Of a stretch of DNA of 64,000 nucleotides, positions 41,469 through 50,618 are shown in pieces. This DNA comes from Bifidobacterium felsineum (GTDB lineage: Bacteria; Actinomycetota; Actinomycetes; Actinomycetales; Bifidobacteriaceae), in assembly GCF_002802915.1 (NCBI RefSeq), contig NZ_PEBJ01000001.1, forward strand, positions 558,001-622,000, in the 5' to 3' direction. How positions within the stretch are numbered: the first letter of the stretch is position 1; each line of letters starts with the position of its first letter. A program made the position numbers and the translations under genes. The notes beneath the pieces were generated by a model. The model was given only the letters and a program-made list of their open reading frames with translations, was not told where the DNA came from and ran no database searches.

Positions 41469-43058
41469 ATGAAACGGGTGGCGCATGTCGGAGGCATCGC
41501 ATTGATTCTGCTGCTGATTTGCGCGCTATTGGGGTGGGGCATGATGCCGAGGTGGGACAACAAGCCCTATACCGGTCACATCGCTGTGGCATCTGCCAGC
41601 CCCGCAATCCTGCCGGCACAAGCATCCATCGCTCATGAGGGTCAATATAAAACTCGCGAAACCCAGCTTTCCATTGACATCGGTGGCGGCGTATCGCTTC
41701 CTGCGGTGCTGCGCGAGCCAGTCAATGCGCCCGGGCCGCGCCCGGCATGCTTGTTCATTCACGGATCGGGAACCAGCGGGGCCGAGGACTTCGGTGATAT
41801 CGCCAATGCGATGGCCTCCGCAGGCATCGTGACCCTGGTGCCGGCTAAAAGCAACGAAAACTATACGATATTCCATCGTGATTATCCGCGATTCGCCAGC
41901 GAATATGGTAAAGCATTGGACGTATTACATGGCATTGATGGCGTAGACCAATCCCATACCGGCATCTATGCCGAATCCGAAGGCACGTGGATCGCCACGA
42001 TTCTGGCCTCCGAACGTCACGATATCGCGTTTGCGGCACTCACTTCCGCGCCGGTGTTCAAAGGTCGTGAACAGATGGCCATGGCTATGAGCACGTACGC
42101 GCATGAAGCCGGAGCGCCAAAGCCGGTCATCGAAGACACGATGAAGCTGCTGTCTTTGGATTACCGACCATTCGGACTGCAATACGCCGACTTTGATGCC
42201 GATTATTACCTGAAATCCCTCACCATGCCAGTGCTCGTAAGCTACGGTGTATACGACACCGCCATGCCGATTGAACAGGGCGCGCAGCGCATTATGCGTG
42301 TGGCCGCGAGTAACGGGAACAATGCAGTGACCGTACGGTATTTCGCAGGCAATCATCAGATGCGAGCCGGCAAAGGGCTGTTTGTTCCGGGGTTGCCGTT
42401 GGCTGATGGATATACGCAAGCATTGGAAAACTGGGTGAATGGCGTATCGGCCGGTGCGTCTGTGAGCGGTTGGTCCACACCTCAGGTGGCAGGTGCTGCG
42501 CCGAGCCAGCAATATGAGGCACCTCGTCGGACCAATTCCGGCATCATCGGATCATTGGGAGTGCTGGTGGGCGTGATGCTTGCAGGTCCGATATTGCTGG
42601 GAATGGCATTACTGCTGGGTCTCATTGCGACTGTGCGTGCGGCATGGCTCGAGCGGGATACCGGCATCGTGCACATGCGAGGGAAACGCGCGGCTCTGTA
42701 TGCGGTACCGCCATCGCATGCTCAGAGGACGGCGGCGGTCAGTGTGGGCGAGCCATGTTGGGGCTTGGGATTGAGCTTACTCGTTTCCTCCATGTTGCTG
42801 TATGTCTATCTTGCCGCAGTAGGTGCCGCCGCGGTATTCGCCATGACCCCAGCGCCGGGACTATTCGACGTCGGCTGGCATGCTTTGCAGGTGATTGCCG
42901 TTGTCGTGGTGATCATTCTTGCGTGGAGCGGGAAGACCATGTGGTCGGTGCGTCATGGCATTACCGGTGTGCAGCGTGCGACGTGTTGGCTGGTGCTCGC
43001 AGCTGCGGCCTTCACGCTGCTCTCCATGGCGTTCTGGGGCTTGTTCGGCTGGTGGTGA
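41469..43058 (+). CDS. Alpha/beta hydrolase fused to a polytopic membrane domain
   Basis: 529 aa. An N-terminal helix (residues 8-25) exports the hydrolase domain (about 60-310): oxyanion loop LFIHGSGTSG, nucleophile Ser170 in YAESEGT (Ala replaces the usual first Gly), Asp263 in YGVYDTAM and His296 in AGNHQ. This resembles prolyl-oligopeptidase or dienelactone hydrolase relatives. After residue 355 there are about four helices. It is probably a cell-surface esterase or peptidase; substrate unknown. ATG 41469 is preceded by GGAAAGGA. Confidence 0.82.
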   Translation: MKRVAHVGGIALILLLICALLGWGMMPRWDNKPYTGHIAVASASPAILPAQASIAHEGQYKTRETQLSIDIGGGVSLPAVLREPVNAPGPRPACLFIHGSGTSGAEDFGDIANAMASAGIVTLVPAKSNENYTIFHRDYPRFASEYGKALDVLHGIDGVDQSHTGIYAESEGTWIATILASERHDIAFAALTSAPVFKGREQMAMAMSTYAHEAGAPKPVIEDTMKLLSLDYRPFGLQYADFDADYYLKSLTMPVLVSYGVYDTAMPIEQGAQRIMRVAASNGNNAVTVRYFAGNHQMRAGKGLFVPGLPLADGYTQALENWVNGVSAGASVSGWSTPQVAGAAPSQQYEAPRRTNSGIIGSLGVLVGVMLAGPILLGMALLLGLIATVRAAWLERDTGIVHMRGKRAALYAVPPSHAQRTAAVSVGEPCWGLGLSLLVSSMLLYVYLAAVGAAAVFAMTPAPGLFDVGWHALQVIAVVVVIILAWSGKTMWSVRHGITGVQRATCWLVLAAAAFTLLSMAFWGLFGWW

Positions 43059-43069
43059 TTTACGTTTCC

Positions 43070-43702
43070 TTATGCCGCTTGCACGGCTTCCGCCTCTTCA
43101 AGACTCTCGAAGCCGCCAAGTCTCACCGTGTGCAGCAGGGTTTCCTCGGTGATGTTGAGCGGGGGATTGGCGCTCGCGCGCTCGTTGATCATGGTTGCAT
43201 AAAGATCAAACGTGGCATCCGAATAGGTGCCGAGTTCGCCGCGCAGATAGGTTTCGAACGAGGTGGCTTGCGGCGTGTCTTCATTGGTGGTGAGCACGCG
43301 CATGGCTTGGCCGAGTTTTGGGTATCGGGAGCGAAAATCGGCGGCCCACGCCACTTGCTGTTTGATGACCTGTTCCTGCCGTGCGATGCGGTCCGCGGAA
43401 AGTCTTGGAATATACGGCTCGATGTTCTTTCGGAACTCGTCGGGCGCGGTGGCTGCCATCATACGACCGTATTTCTCGGTGACGAGATTGCGGCCGACCT
43501 TGTCTGCCGCATCCAGATCCGCCGCATAGGAAGACAGCAAATCATGCGGCCATGTTAGGAACTGCGCCGAACGCATCTGATGGAACACCGGCCAGTTGCC
43601 TTGGCAAGCCGCACGTCCGCCCTCGTTATTGGTGTTCTGAAACTGATTCCATTCATGCCGCACAATGGATTCGCGCAGCTCGTCATCGTGGTTCATGGTC
43701 AT
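43070..43702 (-). CDS. DUF4125-type protein
   Basis: 210 aa, soluble, all-alpha-looking (RESIVRHEWNQFQNTNNEGGRAACQ, FHQMRSAQFLTW, LVTEKYGRMM). The sequence pattern fits the DUF4125 family, of unknown function. ATG 43702 overlaps the previous gene's TGA as ATGA, so it is translationally coupled to the DUF4037 gene. The segment ending in AEAVQAA is close to the stop of the convergent hydrolase gene. Confidence 0.78.
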   Translation of the reverse strand: MTMNHDDELRESIVRHEWNQFQNTNNEGGRAACQGNWPVFHQMRSAQFLTWPHDLLSSYAADLDAADKVGRNLVTEKYGRMMAATAPDEFRKNIEPYIPRLSADRIARQEQVIKQQVAWAADFRSRYPKLGQAMRVLTTNEDTPQATSFETYLRGELGTYSDATFDLYATMINERASANPPLNITEETLLHTVRLGGFESLEEAEAVQAA

Positions 43703-45861
43703 GCCAGACTCCTCAGCGCGGGGTTGCGCGATTCGATATGCTCCTCCACATATGGCCGTTGCCATTCGAGGAACGTTTCGTTGGACGAGGTCAATCCTTC
43801 GCGTTGCAATTCTTTGACGATTTCGGCGGCGATATGTTCCACCGTATCGGCAATCGTCTCGGCGGCAGGAGCGGCCCCCTTGCCTCCTTCGCCAAATCCA
43901 GCGCCGCCGAAGCATGCTGCCGAACTTAGACGCATTACGGTTTCCAACTGCTCACAAACATCCGGCAGTAAAGCGAACATCGAGCCGGATAGCTTGCGTA
44001 ACGCGGCGAACTGCCACTTGTAATACGGCGCATACCCAACAATCAGCGGCTTGTTGATTAGGAACACCATTGATGCCGTAGCCTGGACGAACTCATTGAT
44101 GGACAGCCAGGCTGCCGCACCATCACCACGTTTCAAGGAACGCGGCAGATTGTATTGCCCTGCTTGCGCGATCATGCCCAGACGCTTGGAAATCAGCGAC
44201 AGCCTCACATCCTCAGGCATATCCTTGAAACCCTGACGCACGGCGGAAAACTCGCCAGTAGGGTCTTGGAATATTTGACCATTGGTGGCAGTAGCCAATG
44301 TGGCCTCATCCAGCATCAGCCATTCGTGCGGCGCGTCCTGAGCGGGAGCCTCGGCATATCCGGTGATGGATGTGAAGAAATCACCGATGCGGAATACGCC
44401 ATCGCGGCGGTTTGCGCCTTGTGCCCGCGGTGTGGCGGGGGAGAAGTGCTGTGCAGCATGGTCCTTGGATGCGGATGCATCTACCGAGGGCTCTTGAGCA
44501 TTTCCGGTGAAGTGCACAGCATCTTGCTCATCCACCGTAAAGTCACGTGGCAGTGCCTCATAATCGGACTGCAGTTGCTCACCAATCGCGGCATAATCCT
44601 CATCGGACAGCCATAGGCAGAATCGCGGGCCGAAATCATGGTCTTGGGAGTATTGGTCGTCAAAGCCATAGCACTCCGAACCATGGCCTACCAGGCCGGC
44701 TGCGATGCGGGCGACGTACTGCGGATACCGATGTGCAATCATCGGCTTGCCGACCTGCATCCAGAATTCGCGGGCCAATTTGAGGCCGGATACCGGACAG
44801 GGAGAAGATTGCTCGCTCTCGGAATCCGTTGTCGGCAGCGGAGCATCGTCTGCCTGTCGCAGAGCGTCGCTGCCGGTCGCGACGGTGTCCGCATTCGCCG
44901 GAGCGGAACGATCATCCGCAGTGCCAATCTTGGCTTCAGCTTCGCGTAGATTCTCGGTGGTGATGCGATAATAATCCGTATCCGTGCCGTAGCATTCGGC
45001 GATGACCGCCAATGCCTTGCGATAGTGAACCGCGGCTTCGCCATAACGCTGCTCGGCATACAGCACTTGCGCGAAACCAGCCAAAGCGGACGCATAATGC
45101 GCCGAATGCGTGAGCTTGCCGGTGGCGTAGATGGTCAATGCCTGGGCCGCATGCGTATGCGCATCTTCAAGCTTGCCCTCTTGAAGCAGCACCAAAGCGA
45201 GATTGGTGTGAGAGGAGGCCACATCGATATCGGCTTGCGGATTTACGCTGGATGCTTCGATAATGGTCAGGGCTTGCTGCAGTTCTTGTTCTGCTAGCGG
45301 TAGGCGGTTGGTTTCGCTGTAGAGCATGGACAGGTTATTGTGCAGCGCAGCGAGGCGTCGGTCGTTGGCCGGGTAGACTTTTTGCGCACATGCCAGCGCC
45401 TGCGCATACAGGTCTTCGGCTTGGTCGTATTGCTTTGCCGCACGCATGGCCGTGGCGCAATTGATTAAGGTGGTGGCCCAGGTTTCGGATCCCTCCAATC
45501 CCATGCGTAGTGCAAGTTCGATGGCTCGCTGCACAATCCACTGATTTTCTCTGTGCTTTCCTTGCGAACGATTGAACCCCATCGTCTCGTTGAGCACGGT
45601 CAAGAGGCCGGCTTCGTCACCGGCGTTCTCGGCGTCGATGGCCGCTTGCTCCAAATATGGTCCAGCCTCGCTGGCGGCGGCATGGCGATTGAATATATCG
45701 TCCAAACCCTTGAGAAAGGCATCGGTATCGAACGGTGCGGTATCTTCATCGGTGGTGTCTTCGCTATCGCTCGGCAGACCCGCAGTATCGTCCAGATCTC
45801 CAGGACCATGCGCAAACTGTGCAGCGAATTGTTCGAGCAGCGCGTCTTCGTCAACCACCAT
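43699..45861 (-). CDS. TPR and DUF4037 (nucleotidyltransferase-like) protein
   Basis: 720 aa. An acidic N-terminus (1-50) is followed by about five tetratricopeptide-like repeats (about 110-310) and, from 360, a DUF4037 domain. The latter has a nucleotidyltransferase-like signature: GHGSECYGF (Gly394-Ser395) then Asp407-x-Asp409 in QDHDFG. AAGGAGG is directly before ATG 45861. Coupled to DUF4125 downstream. The pairing of a nucleotidyltransferase-like and a helical protein recalls, but does not prove, MNT-HEPN type arrangements. Confidence 0.8.
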   Translation of the reverse strand: MVVDEDALLEQFAAQFAHGPGDLDDTAGLPSDSEDTTDEDTAPFDTDAFLKGLDDIFNRHAAASEAGPYLEQAAIDAENAGDEAGLLTVLNETMGFNRSQGKHRENQWIVQRAIELALRMGLEGSETWATTLINCATAMRAAKQYDQAEDLYAQALACAQKVYPANDRRLAALHNNLSMLYSETNRLPLAEQELQQALTIIEASSVNPQADIDVASSHTNLALVLLQEGKLEDAHTHAAQALTIYATGKLTHSAHYASALAGFAQVLYAEQRYGEAAVHYRKALAVIAECYGTDTDYYRITTENLREAEAKIGTADDRSAPANADTVATGSDALRQADDAPLPTTDSESEQSSPCPVSGLKLAREFWMQVGKPMIAHRYPQYVARIAAGLVGHGSECYGFDDQYSQDHDFGPRFCLWLSDEDYAAIGEQLQSDYEALPRDFTVDEQDAVHFTGNAQEPSVDASASKDHAAQHFSPATPRAQGANRRDGVFRIGDFFTSITGYAEAPAQDAPHEWLMLDEATLATATNGQIFQDPTGEFSAVRQGFKDMPEDVRLSLISKRLGMIAQAGQYNLPRSLKRGDGAAAWLSINEFVQATASMVFLINKPLIVGYAPYYKWQFAALRKLSGSMFALLPDVCEQLETVMRLSSAACFGGAGFGEGGKGAAPAAETIADTVEHIAAEIVKELQREGLTSSNETFLEWQRPYVEEHIESRNPALRSLA

Positions 45862-45995
45862 GTACCTCCTTGAACAGAATCTTGTATCAGTCTATGGGCA
45901 AGGAGGCCGATACATGCAGCTAAATGGCTGTGAATTCGCTCTCAGTCTTTGCGCATCACTCACTGACTCTTGTTGACTGTCGGATATTGCACACT

Positions 45996-46101
45996 GACTG
46001 ACGGTTTTTCAACAACCGCTGTAGGTTTTTGAACGTTGACTGTCGGATTTCTAACGAAATTCGTTCAAAAACCTACAGTCAACGTTGAAAAACCGTCAGT
46101 C
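45996..46101. repeat. Nested inverted repeats overlapping the MFS gene end
   Basis: Outer arms GACTGACGGTTTTTCAAC and GTTGAAAAACCGTCAGTC, and inner arms CTGTAGGTTTTTGAACG and CGTTCAAAAACCTACAG, can form one long hairpin of about 106 nt. The units are imperfect copies of each other (GTTGACTGWMGGTTTTTSAAC), with more GACTGTCGGAT copies at 45974 and 46038. The outer arm contains the stop codon of the MFS gene. Confidence 0.85.
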
Positions 46102-47286
46102 AACATTGATCTCGTGCAGACGCTGGGCGGCTTGGGTGTCGGATTCGCAGCGCCAGGAGTAGAACGTGAGTAAACCGACCGACAAAATTGCCAATGGCAG
46201 ACCGCCCAGTCCGGTGTAGCGGTAATTCATGGAGAACGTGGTCAGCATAGCACCGCCGACAATGGAGCCGACCGCGTTGCCGAAATTGAACGCCACCTGC
46301 ACTGCGGCTCCGGCGATTAGCTCACCACCACCCTGACCGGCTTCAGTCATCAGCAACTGCTGCGGAGCGGAAATGAAGAACAAGCCGAAGGCGATCCAGA
46401 ACGTGAGCAGTGCGGTGGTGAAATGATTACCAGGCAACAGCAGTACCATAAGCAAACCGATTCCGGAAATGGTCTGTCCGAGTGCCGCCGTGCCGGCGTG
46501 GCGCCAACGGTCGGTGATGCGTCCGCCGATCAGGCCGCCGACCACCATGCCGAAGCCGGCGAGCATCATCAGGAACGGTACGAATGCGGATGCCCAGCCG
46601 CCGGTTTTCTGCAGCCAGGGGGAGACGTAGCTCCACCAGCAGAACACACCTGCGTTGCCGGTGAATACGGCGGCCAGAATCACCCATGGGCCTCGGCGGG
46701 TAAGGAACTTGAACTGACCTGCAATGCCGGCATCCTTGATTGGAGCCACATATGGAATCATCGTGATGGTAAGCACAATGGTCATGGCGGCCCATGCGGC
46801 GAGCACGCCAAAGGCGAGCCGCCAGTTCAGGTATTCGGCCAGCAGCGTGCCTGCCGGTACACCGAGCATATTGGCCACGGTCTGACCGGTGACCATGATG
46901 GAAACGGCCTGAGCTTCCTTGCCCTTATCGGCCAGGGTTTTGGCGATTAACGTAGCGGTGCCGAAGAACGCACCATGCGGCAGGCCGGAGATGAATCGAG
47001 CCACGATGAGAATCGCGGCGTTTGGGGCAAAAGCAGACATCGTATTGCCGACAAGCGCAATCACCATGAACAGCACAATCAGGTTGCGTGGTGGAACTTT
47101 GCGTCCGAATACCAGAATCAGCGTACCGATGCACACACCGATGGCGTAGGCGGAAATGTAGTTGCCGGCGGTCGGGATGGAAACGTGGGTGGCCTCTGCA
47201 GCCTGCGGCAGGATGCCCATCATCACAAATTCGGCAGCGCCGAGGATGAATGCGCCGGAGGCGAGGGCGAGCAAACTTTTCTTCAT
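46096..47286 (-). CDS. MFS transporter, AraJ/drug-efflux type
   Basis: Twelve-helix proton-driven exporter, 396 aa. It begins MKKSLLALASGAFILGAAEF, with the DHA1/AraJ-like features GNYISAYAIGVCIGT and VARFISGLPHGAFFGTA. I choose the ATG at 47286; the longer frame runs into the adjacent tRNA. Substrates may be sugars or drugs; not readable. Its stop codon lies within a nested repeat. No transcriptional regulator is adjacent. Confidence 0.9.
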   Translation of the reverse strand: MKKSLLALASGAFILGAAEFVMMGILPQAAEATHVSIPTAGNYISAYAIGVCIGTLILVFGRKVPPRNLIVLFMVIALVGNTMSAFAPNAAILIVARFISGLPHGAFFGTATLIAKTLADKGKEAQAVSIMVTGQTVANMLGVPAGTLLAEYLNWRLAFGVLAAWAAMTIVLTITMIPYVAPIKDAGIAGQFKFLTRRGPWVILAAVFTGNAGVFCWWSYVSPWLQKTGGWASAFVPFLMMLAGFGMVVGGLIGGRITDRWRHAGTAALGQTISGIGLLMVLLLPGNHFTTALLTFWIAFGLFFISAPQQLLMTEAGQGGGELIAGAAVQVAFNFGNAVGSIVGGAMLTTFSMNYRYTGLGGLPLAILSVGLLTFYSWRCESDTQAAQRLHEINVD

Positions 47287-47345
47287 GATGTGATTCCTCT
47301 GATGATAGTGCTGCTGTGCGGCACCGTGTGACAGGTGCAGCACAT

Positions 47346-47383
47346 AGCAAAAGGGCCACCGGCTTGCACCGATGGCCCTTTGA
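47346..47383 (-). terminator. Terminator of tRNA-Pro
   Basis: On the minus strand AAAGGGCCA pairs with TGGCCCTTT, followed by TGC, directly after the tRNA. Confidence 0.75.
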
Positions 47384-47387
47384 GTTG

Positions 47388-47461
<74 letters not shown>

Positions 47462-47657
47462 TTTTGACAACAGACGTAGATATTACAGGATTTTGGTTTG
47501 AGTGCAAAATCGGCGTGTCGTGCAAGTCGCATTGCATGTATGTTCCGCTTACGTTCCTTTTATGGCTTGTGCGCTGCACGCATGCCTCGAGACAATAGTG
47601 TCACCGGCCGCCGGTAGGCGGGTCAGAAGCTTTACTTATATAATCGCCGGCCTTGCG

Positions 47658-47663
47658 TACACT
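47658..47663 (+). promoter_or_regulatory. Candidate leaderless -10 box of lysS
   Basis: TACACT lies 8 nt before the lysS ATG with no Shine-Dalgarno between. A TATAAT at 47639-47644 is an alternative -10 giving a 20-nt leader. Confidence 0.4.
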
Positions 47664-47671
47664 GATGAACC

Positions 47672-49354
47672 ATGGCTGAAGTTGTAGAAAACACTGAAAA
47701 TACCGAGAACGAAACCCCGGCGGTCCCGCAGATGACCACCGTTGAACGTGCGGAAATGCTGCTCAAGCAGGACGCCACCATTACCGAAAAGATCAAGTCC
47801 GGCGCCACGCTGGACGAGGCTGTGGACCCATCCAACAAGGAATTTGGCCCGCTGGCCCACCCGGAGCAGGTGCAGATGCGCGTGGCCAAGCGCGCCATGA
47901 TGCTGGACGCCGGCATCGCCCCCTACCCGGTGCATTTGGACGTGACCAGCACCATCGAAGCCGTGCGAGCCAAGTATGACGGCAAGCTCGAAGCTGGTCA
48001 GGAAACCGAGGATATGGTCGGCATCGCCGGTCGTGTGCTGTTCCTGCGTAACGCCGGCGGCCTGTGCTTCGTGCAGCTGGCCGCGGGCGATGGCACGAAG
48101 ATTCAGGGCATGATCTCCAAGAAGGAGATCGGTGCCGATTCCCTGAAGCAGTTCAAGCAGCTGGTCGATCTCGGCGATCACCTCTATCTGAAGGGCCGCG
48201 TCATCGCCTCCAAGACCGGTGAGCTGTCCGTGTTCGCCACCGAGTGGGCCATCGCTTCCAAGGCGCTGCAGCCACTGCCGGCTCTGCACAAGGAGCTGAA
48301 CGAAGACACCCGCACCCGCAAGCCTTACATCGCCATGATCGCGGACGAAAAGACCCGCAACATGGTGCGCAATCGTTCCAAGGCTGTTGCCTCCCTGCGC
48401 AGCACCTTCGCCAGCCACGACTTCCTCGAGGTCGAAACCCCGATGCTGCAGACCTTGCACGGAGGCGCCGCGGCCCGCCCGTTCACCACGCATATGAACG
48501 CCTTCGACCTGGACCTCTACCTGCGCATCGCTCCGGAACTGTTCCTGAAGCGCTGCCTGGTGGGTGGCATCGACCGCGTGTTCGAGATCAACCGCGACTT
48601 CCGCAATGAGGGCGTCGACGCCACGCACGCTCCGGAGTTTACCATGGTCGAGGCTTACCAGGCTTACGGCACCTATGATTCCATCGGCCAGCTGGTCAAG
48701 GAACTCGTGCAGAAGACCGCCATGGACGTCTACGGCTCCCATAAGGTCACGCTGCTCGACGGCACTGAATACGATTTCGGCGGCGAGTGGAAGACCATCA
48801 GCATGTATGACTCCCTCTCCGAAGCCCTCGGCGAGGAAATCGTGCCGAACGGCGGTCCTGAGCATCCCGGAACTTCCGTGGAACACCTTGGAGCCATCGC
48901 CGACAAGCTCGGTGTGGAGCGCGACGAGGTCGAAAACCATGGCAAGCTGGTCGAACACCTCTGGGAGCACTTCTACGAGGACAAGCTCTACGAGCCCACC
49001 TTCGTGCGTGACTTCCCGGTCGAAACATCCCCGCTGGTCAAGGGCCACCGCACCAAGCCAGGCGTTGTGGAGAAGTGGGACCTCTACGTGCGTGGCTTCG
49101 AGCTAGCCACCGGCTACTCCGAGCTCAACGACCCGGTTGTGCAGCGCGAACGCTTCGTAGCCCAGGCCAAGGATGCGCTCGCCGGCGATGAAGAAGCCTG
49201 CGATATCGATGAGGACTTCCTCGAGGCCCTCGGCGTGGGCATGCCTCCGGCAGGCGGCATGGGCATGGGCATCGACCGACTGCTCATCGCGCTGACCGGT
49301 GCCACGATTCGCGAAACCATCACCTTCCCGCTGGTCAAGCCTTTGGTCGCCTGA
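47672..49354 (+). CDS. lysS: Lysine--tRNA ligase, class II
   Basis: 560 aa. The OB-fold anticodon-binding domain (about 100-200, VGIAGRVLFLRNAGGLCFVQL) is followed by the class II core with motif 2 FRNEGVDATHAPEFTMVEAY and motif 3 GMGMGIDRLLIALTG. An N-terminal extension of about 60 residues rich in Glu and Thr precedes the conserved part. No Shine-Dalgarno is seen at ATG 47672, consistent with a leaderless mRNA. A long hairpin follows. Confidence 0.96.
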   Translation: MAEVVENTENTENETPAVPQMTTVERAEMLLKQDATITEKIKSGATLDEAVDPSNKEFGPLAHPEQVQMRVAKRAMMLDAGIAPYPVHLDVTSTIEAVRAKYDGKLEAGQETEDMVGIAGRVLFLRNAGGLCFVQLAAGDGTKIQGMISKKEIGADSLKQFKQLVDLGDHLYLKGRVIASKTGELSVFATEWAIASKALQPLPALHKELNEDTRTRKPYIAMIADEKTRNMVRNRSKAVASLRSTFASHDFLEVETPMLQTLHGGAAARPFTTHMNAFDLDLYLRIAPELFLKRCLVGGIDRVFEINRDFRNEGVDATHAPEFTMVEAYQAYGTYDSIGQLVKELVQKTAMDVYGSHKVTLLDGTEYDFGGEWKTISMYDSLSEALGEEIVPNGGPEHPGTSVEHLGAIADKLGVERDEVENHGKLVEHLWEHFYEDKLYEPTFVRDFPVETSPLVKGHRTKPGVVEKWDLYVRGFELATGYSELNDPVVQRERFVAQAKDALAGDEEACDIDEDFLEALGVGMPPAGGMGMGIDRLLIALTGATIRETITFPLVKPLVA

Positions 49355-49375
49355 GTCTCGTATCTCGTAAAAATC

Positions 49376-49430
49376 CAGCCCTCACGGAATGCGCGTGAAC
49401 GCAAGTTCGGCATACGTTCCGTGAGGGCTG
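49376..49430 (+). terminator. Stem-loop after lysS
   Basis: CAGCCCTCACGGAA (49376-49389) and TTCCGTGAGGGCTG (49417-49430) are exactly complementary around a 27-nt loop. A short T-rich stretch follows. Probable terminator. Confidence 0.7.
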
Positions 49431-49472
49431 AGTTGTTCTGTAGGGTTACTAAGAAAGCTAGTGTAGGGAAAT

Positions 49473-50459
49473 ATGAATCTACGTTTATGGCTCAGCGGTT
49501 TGCGTCCCAAGACTCTGCCCGCCTCCATCGCACCGGTACTGGTGGGCGCGGCATTGGCGTCGCGCATCATCAACCAACTCGGCACCTGTATCGAGATCTA
49601 TCCAGAGCCGGCCGATTGTGCTGCCAACCGAACCATTGCCGAGCCATTACAAGCCCATTTCTGGCCAGTAGCCATACTGTGCATGCTCGTTGCCTTGTTC
49701 CTGCAAATCGCGGTCAACTTTGCCAACGATTATTCCGATGGCGTGCGTGGCACCGATGATGGGCGGAATATGGCGGAATCGAAAGGATGGTCTCAGGCGA
49801 ACGGCCGTGGTGCCAAGCCGCAGCGACTCGTTGCTTCCGGAGTACCTCCGAAGCATGTGCTGGCAGCTGCCGGCATTGCAGCGGTGCTCACCGCCGTCTG
49901 CGGTCTGGTAGCGGTTATCATTTCGCAAGCATGGTGGCTGCTGGCCGTAGGTGCTTTGAGTCTGATTGCCGGCTGGTTCTACACCGGAGGCAGGCATCCA
50001 TATGGCTATGCTGGACTTGGCGAAGCCGCGGTATTCCTGTTCTTCGGGCTTGCCGCGGTACTGGGCACCGAATATGCACTAAGCAGCACCATCGATACGC
50101 TCGGCGTAGCCGCTGCCATCTGTTGCGGGCTTAATGCCGCAATGTTGCTGATGGTCAACAATCTGCGCGATATCGAATCCGACCGCGCGCATAGCAAGCG
50201 TACGTTGGCTGTGAGGCTGGGGGAGAAGCGCGCGACCATCATGCTTATGATCTGCTGCATCTTAGCGTGGGCTTTGGGATTGTTCCTATGCATGTACCTG
50301 TGGATGCCGTGGGGAGGTATCCTGCTGATTTCCGGTATCGCGGTGCCGATTCGCATGGTCTCCAGCGTGCCGAAACATCAGTTCCGCACGGCTTTAAGTG
50401 ATGCCGGCTTCCAGACGCTGTTGTTTGCCGTGGTAGTGGTTCTCTCAGCCATGCTGTAG
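49473..50459 (+). CDS. menA: UbiA-family prenyltransferase, MenA-like
   Basis: Polytopic membrane enzyme of 328 aa resembling 1,4-dihydroxy-2-naphthoate polyprenyltransferase. The prenyl-diphosphate site NFANDYSDGVRGTDD and the second Asp motif NNLRDIESDRAHSKRTLAVRLG are intact, with about eight helices. MenA makes demethylmenaquinone, but bifidobacteria are fermentative and no other menaquinone genes lie in this window. The acceptor may therefore differ, or it is a relic. ATG 49473 has GGGAAAT nearby. Confidence 0.85.
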   Translation: MNLRLWLSGLRPKTLPASIAPVLVGAALASRIINQLGTCIEIYPEPADCAANRTIAEPLQAHFWPVAILCMLVALFLQIAVNFANDYSDGVRGTDDGRNMAESKGWSQANGRGAKPQRLVASGVPPKHVLAAAGIAAVLTAVCGLVAVIISQAWWLLAVGALSLIAGWFYTGGRHPYGYAGLGEAAVFLFFGLAAVLGTEYALSSTIDTLGVAAAICCGLNAAMLLMVNNLRDIESDRAHSKRTLAVRLGEKRATIMLMICCILAWALGLFLCMYLWMPWGGILLISGIAVPIRMVSSVPKHQFRTALSDAGFQTLLFAVVVVLSAML

Positions 50460-50606
50460 TAACGACTGTTATGCGACCGTGCGCCATAATGCCTGGTCCG
50501 TGCGAAAAGTGCTATAAAAGGGCAAATTTGCTTAAGTTTCCGTAATATTCGCGCGAAACGTGTGCGGCAAGTAAGATGAATGCTCGCATTTGGCGGCTTC
50601 GGGCGG

Positions 50607-50612
50607 TAGACT
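50607..50612 (+). promoter_or_regulatory. Candidate leaderless -10 box of gpmA
   Basis: TAGACT ends 6 nt before the gpmA ATG and there is no Shine-Dalgarno. Confidence 0.45.
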
Positions 50613-50618
50613 GGCCGT

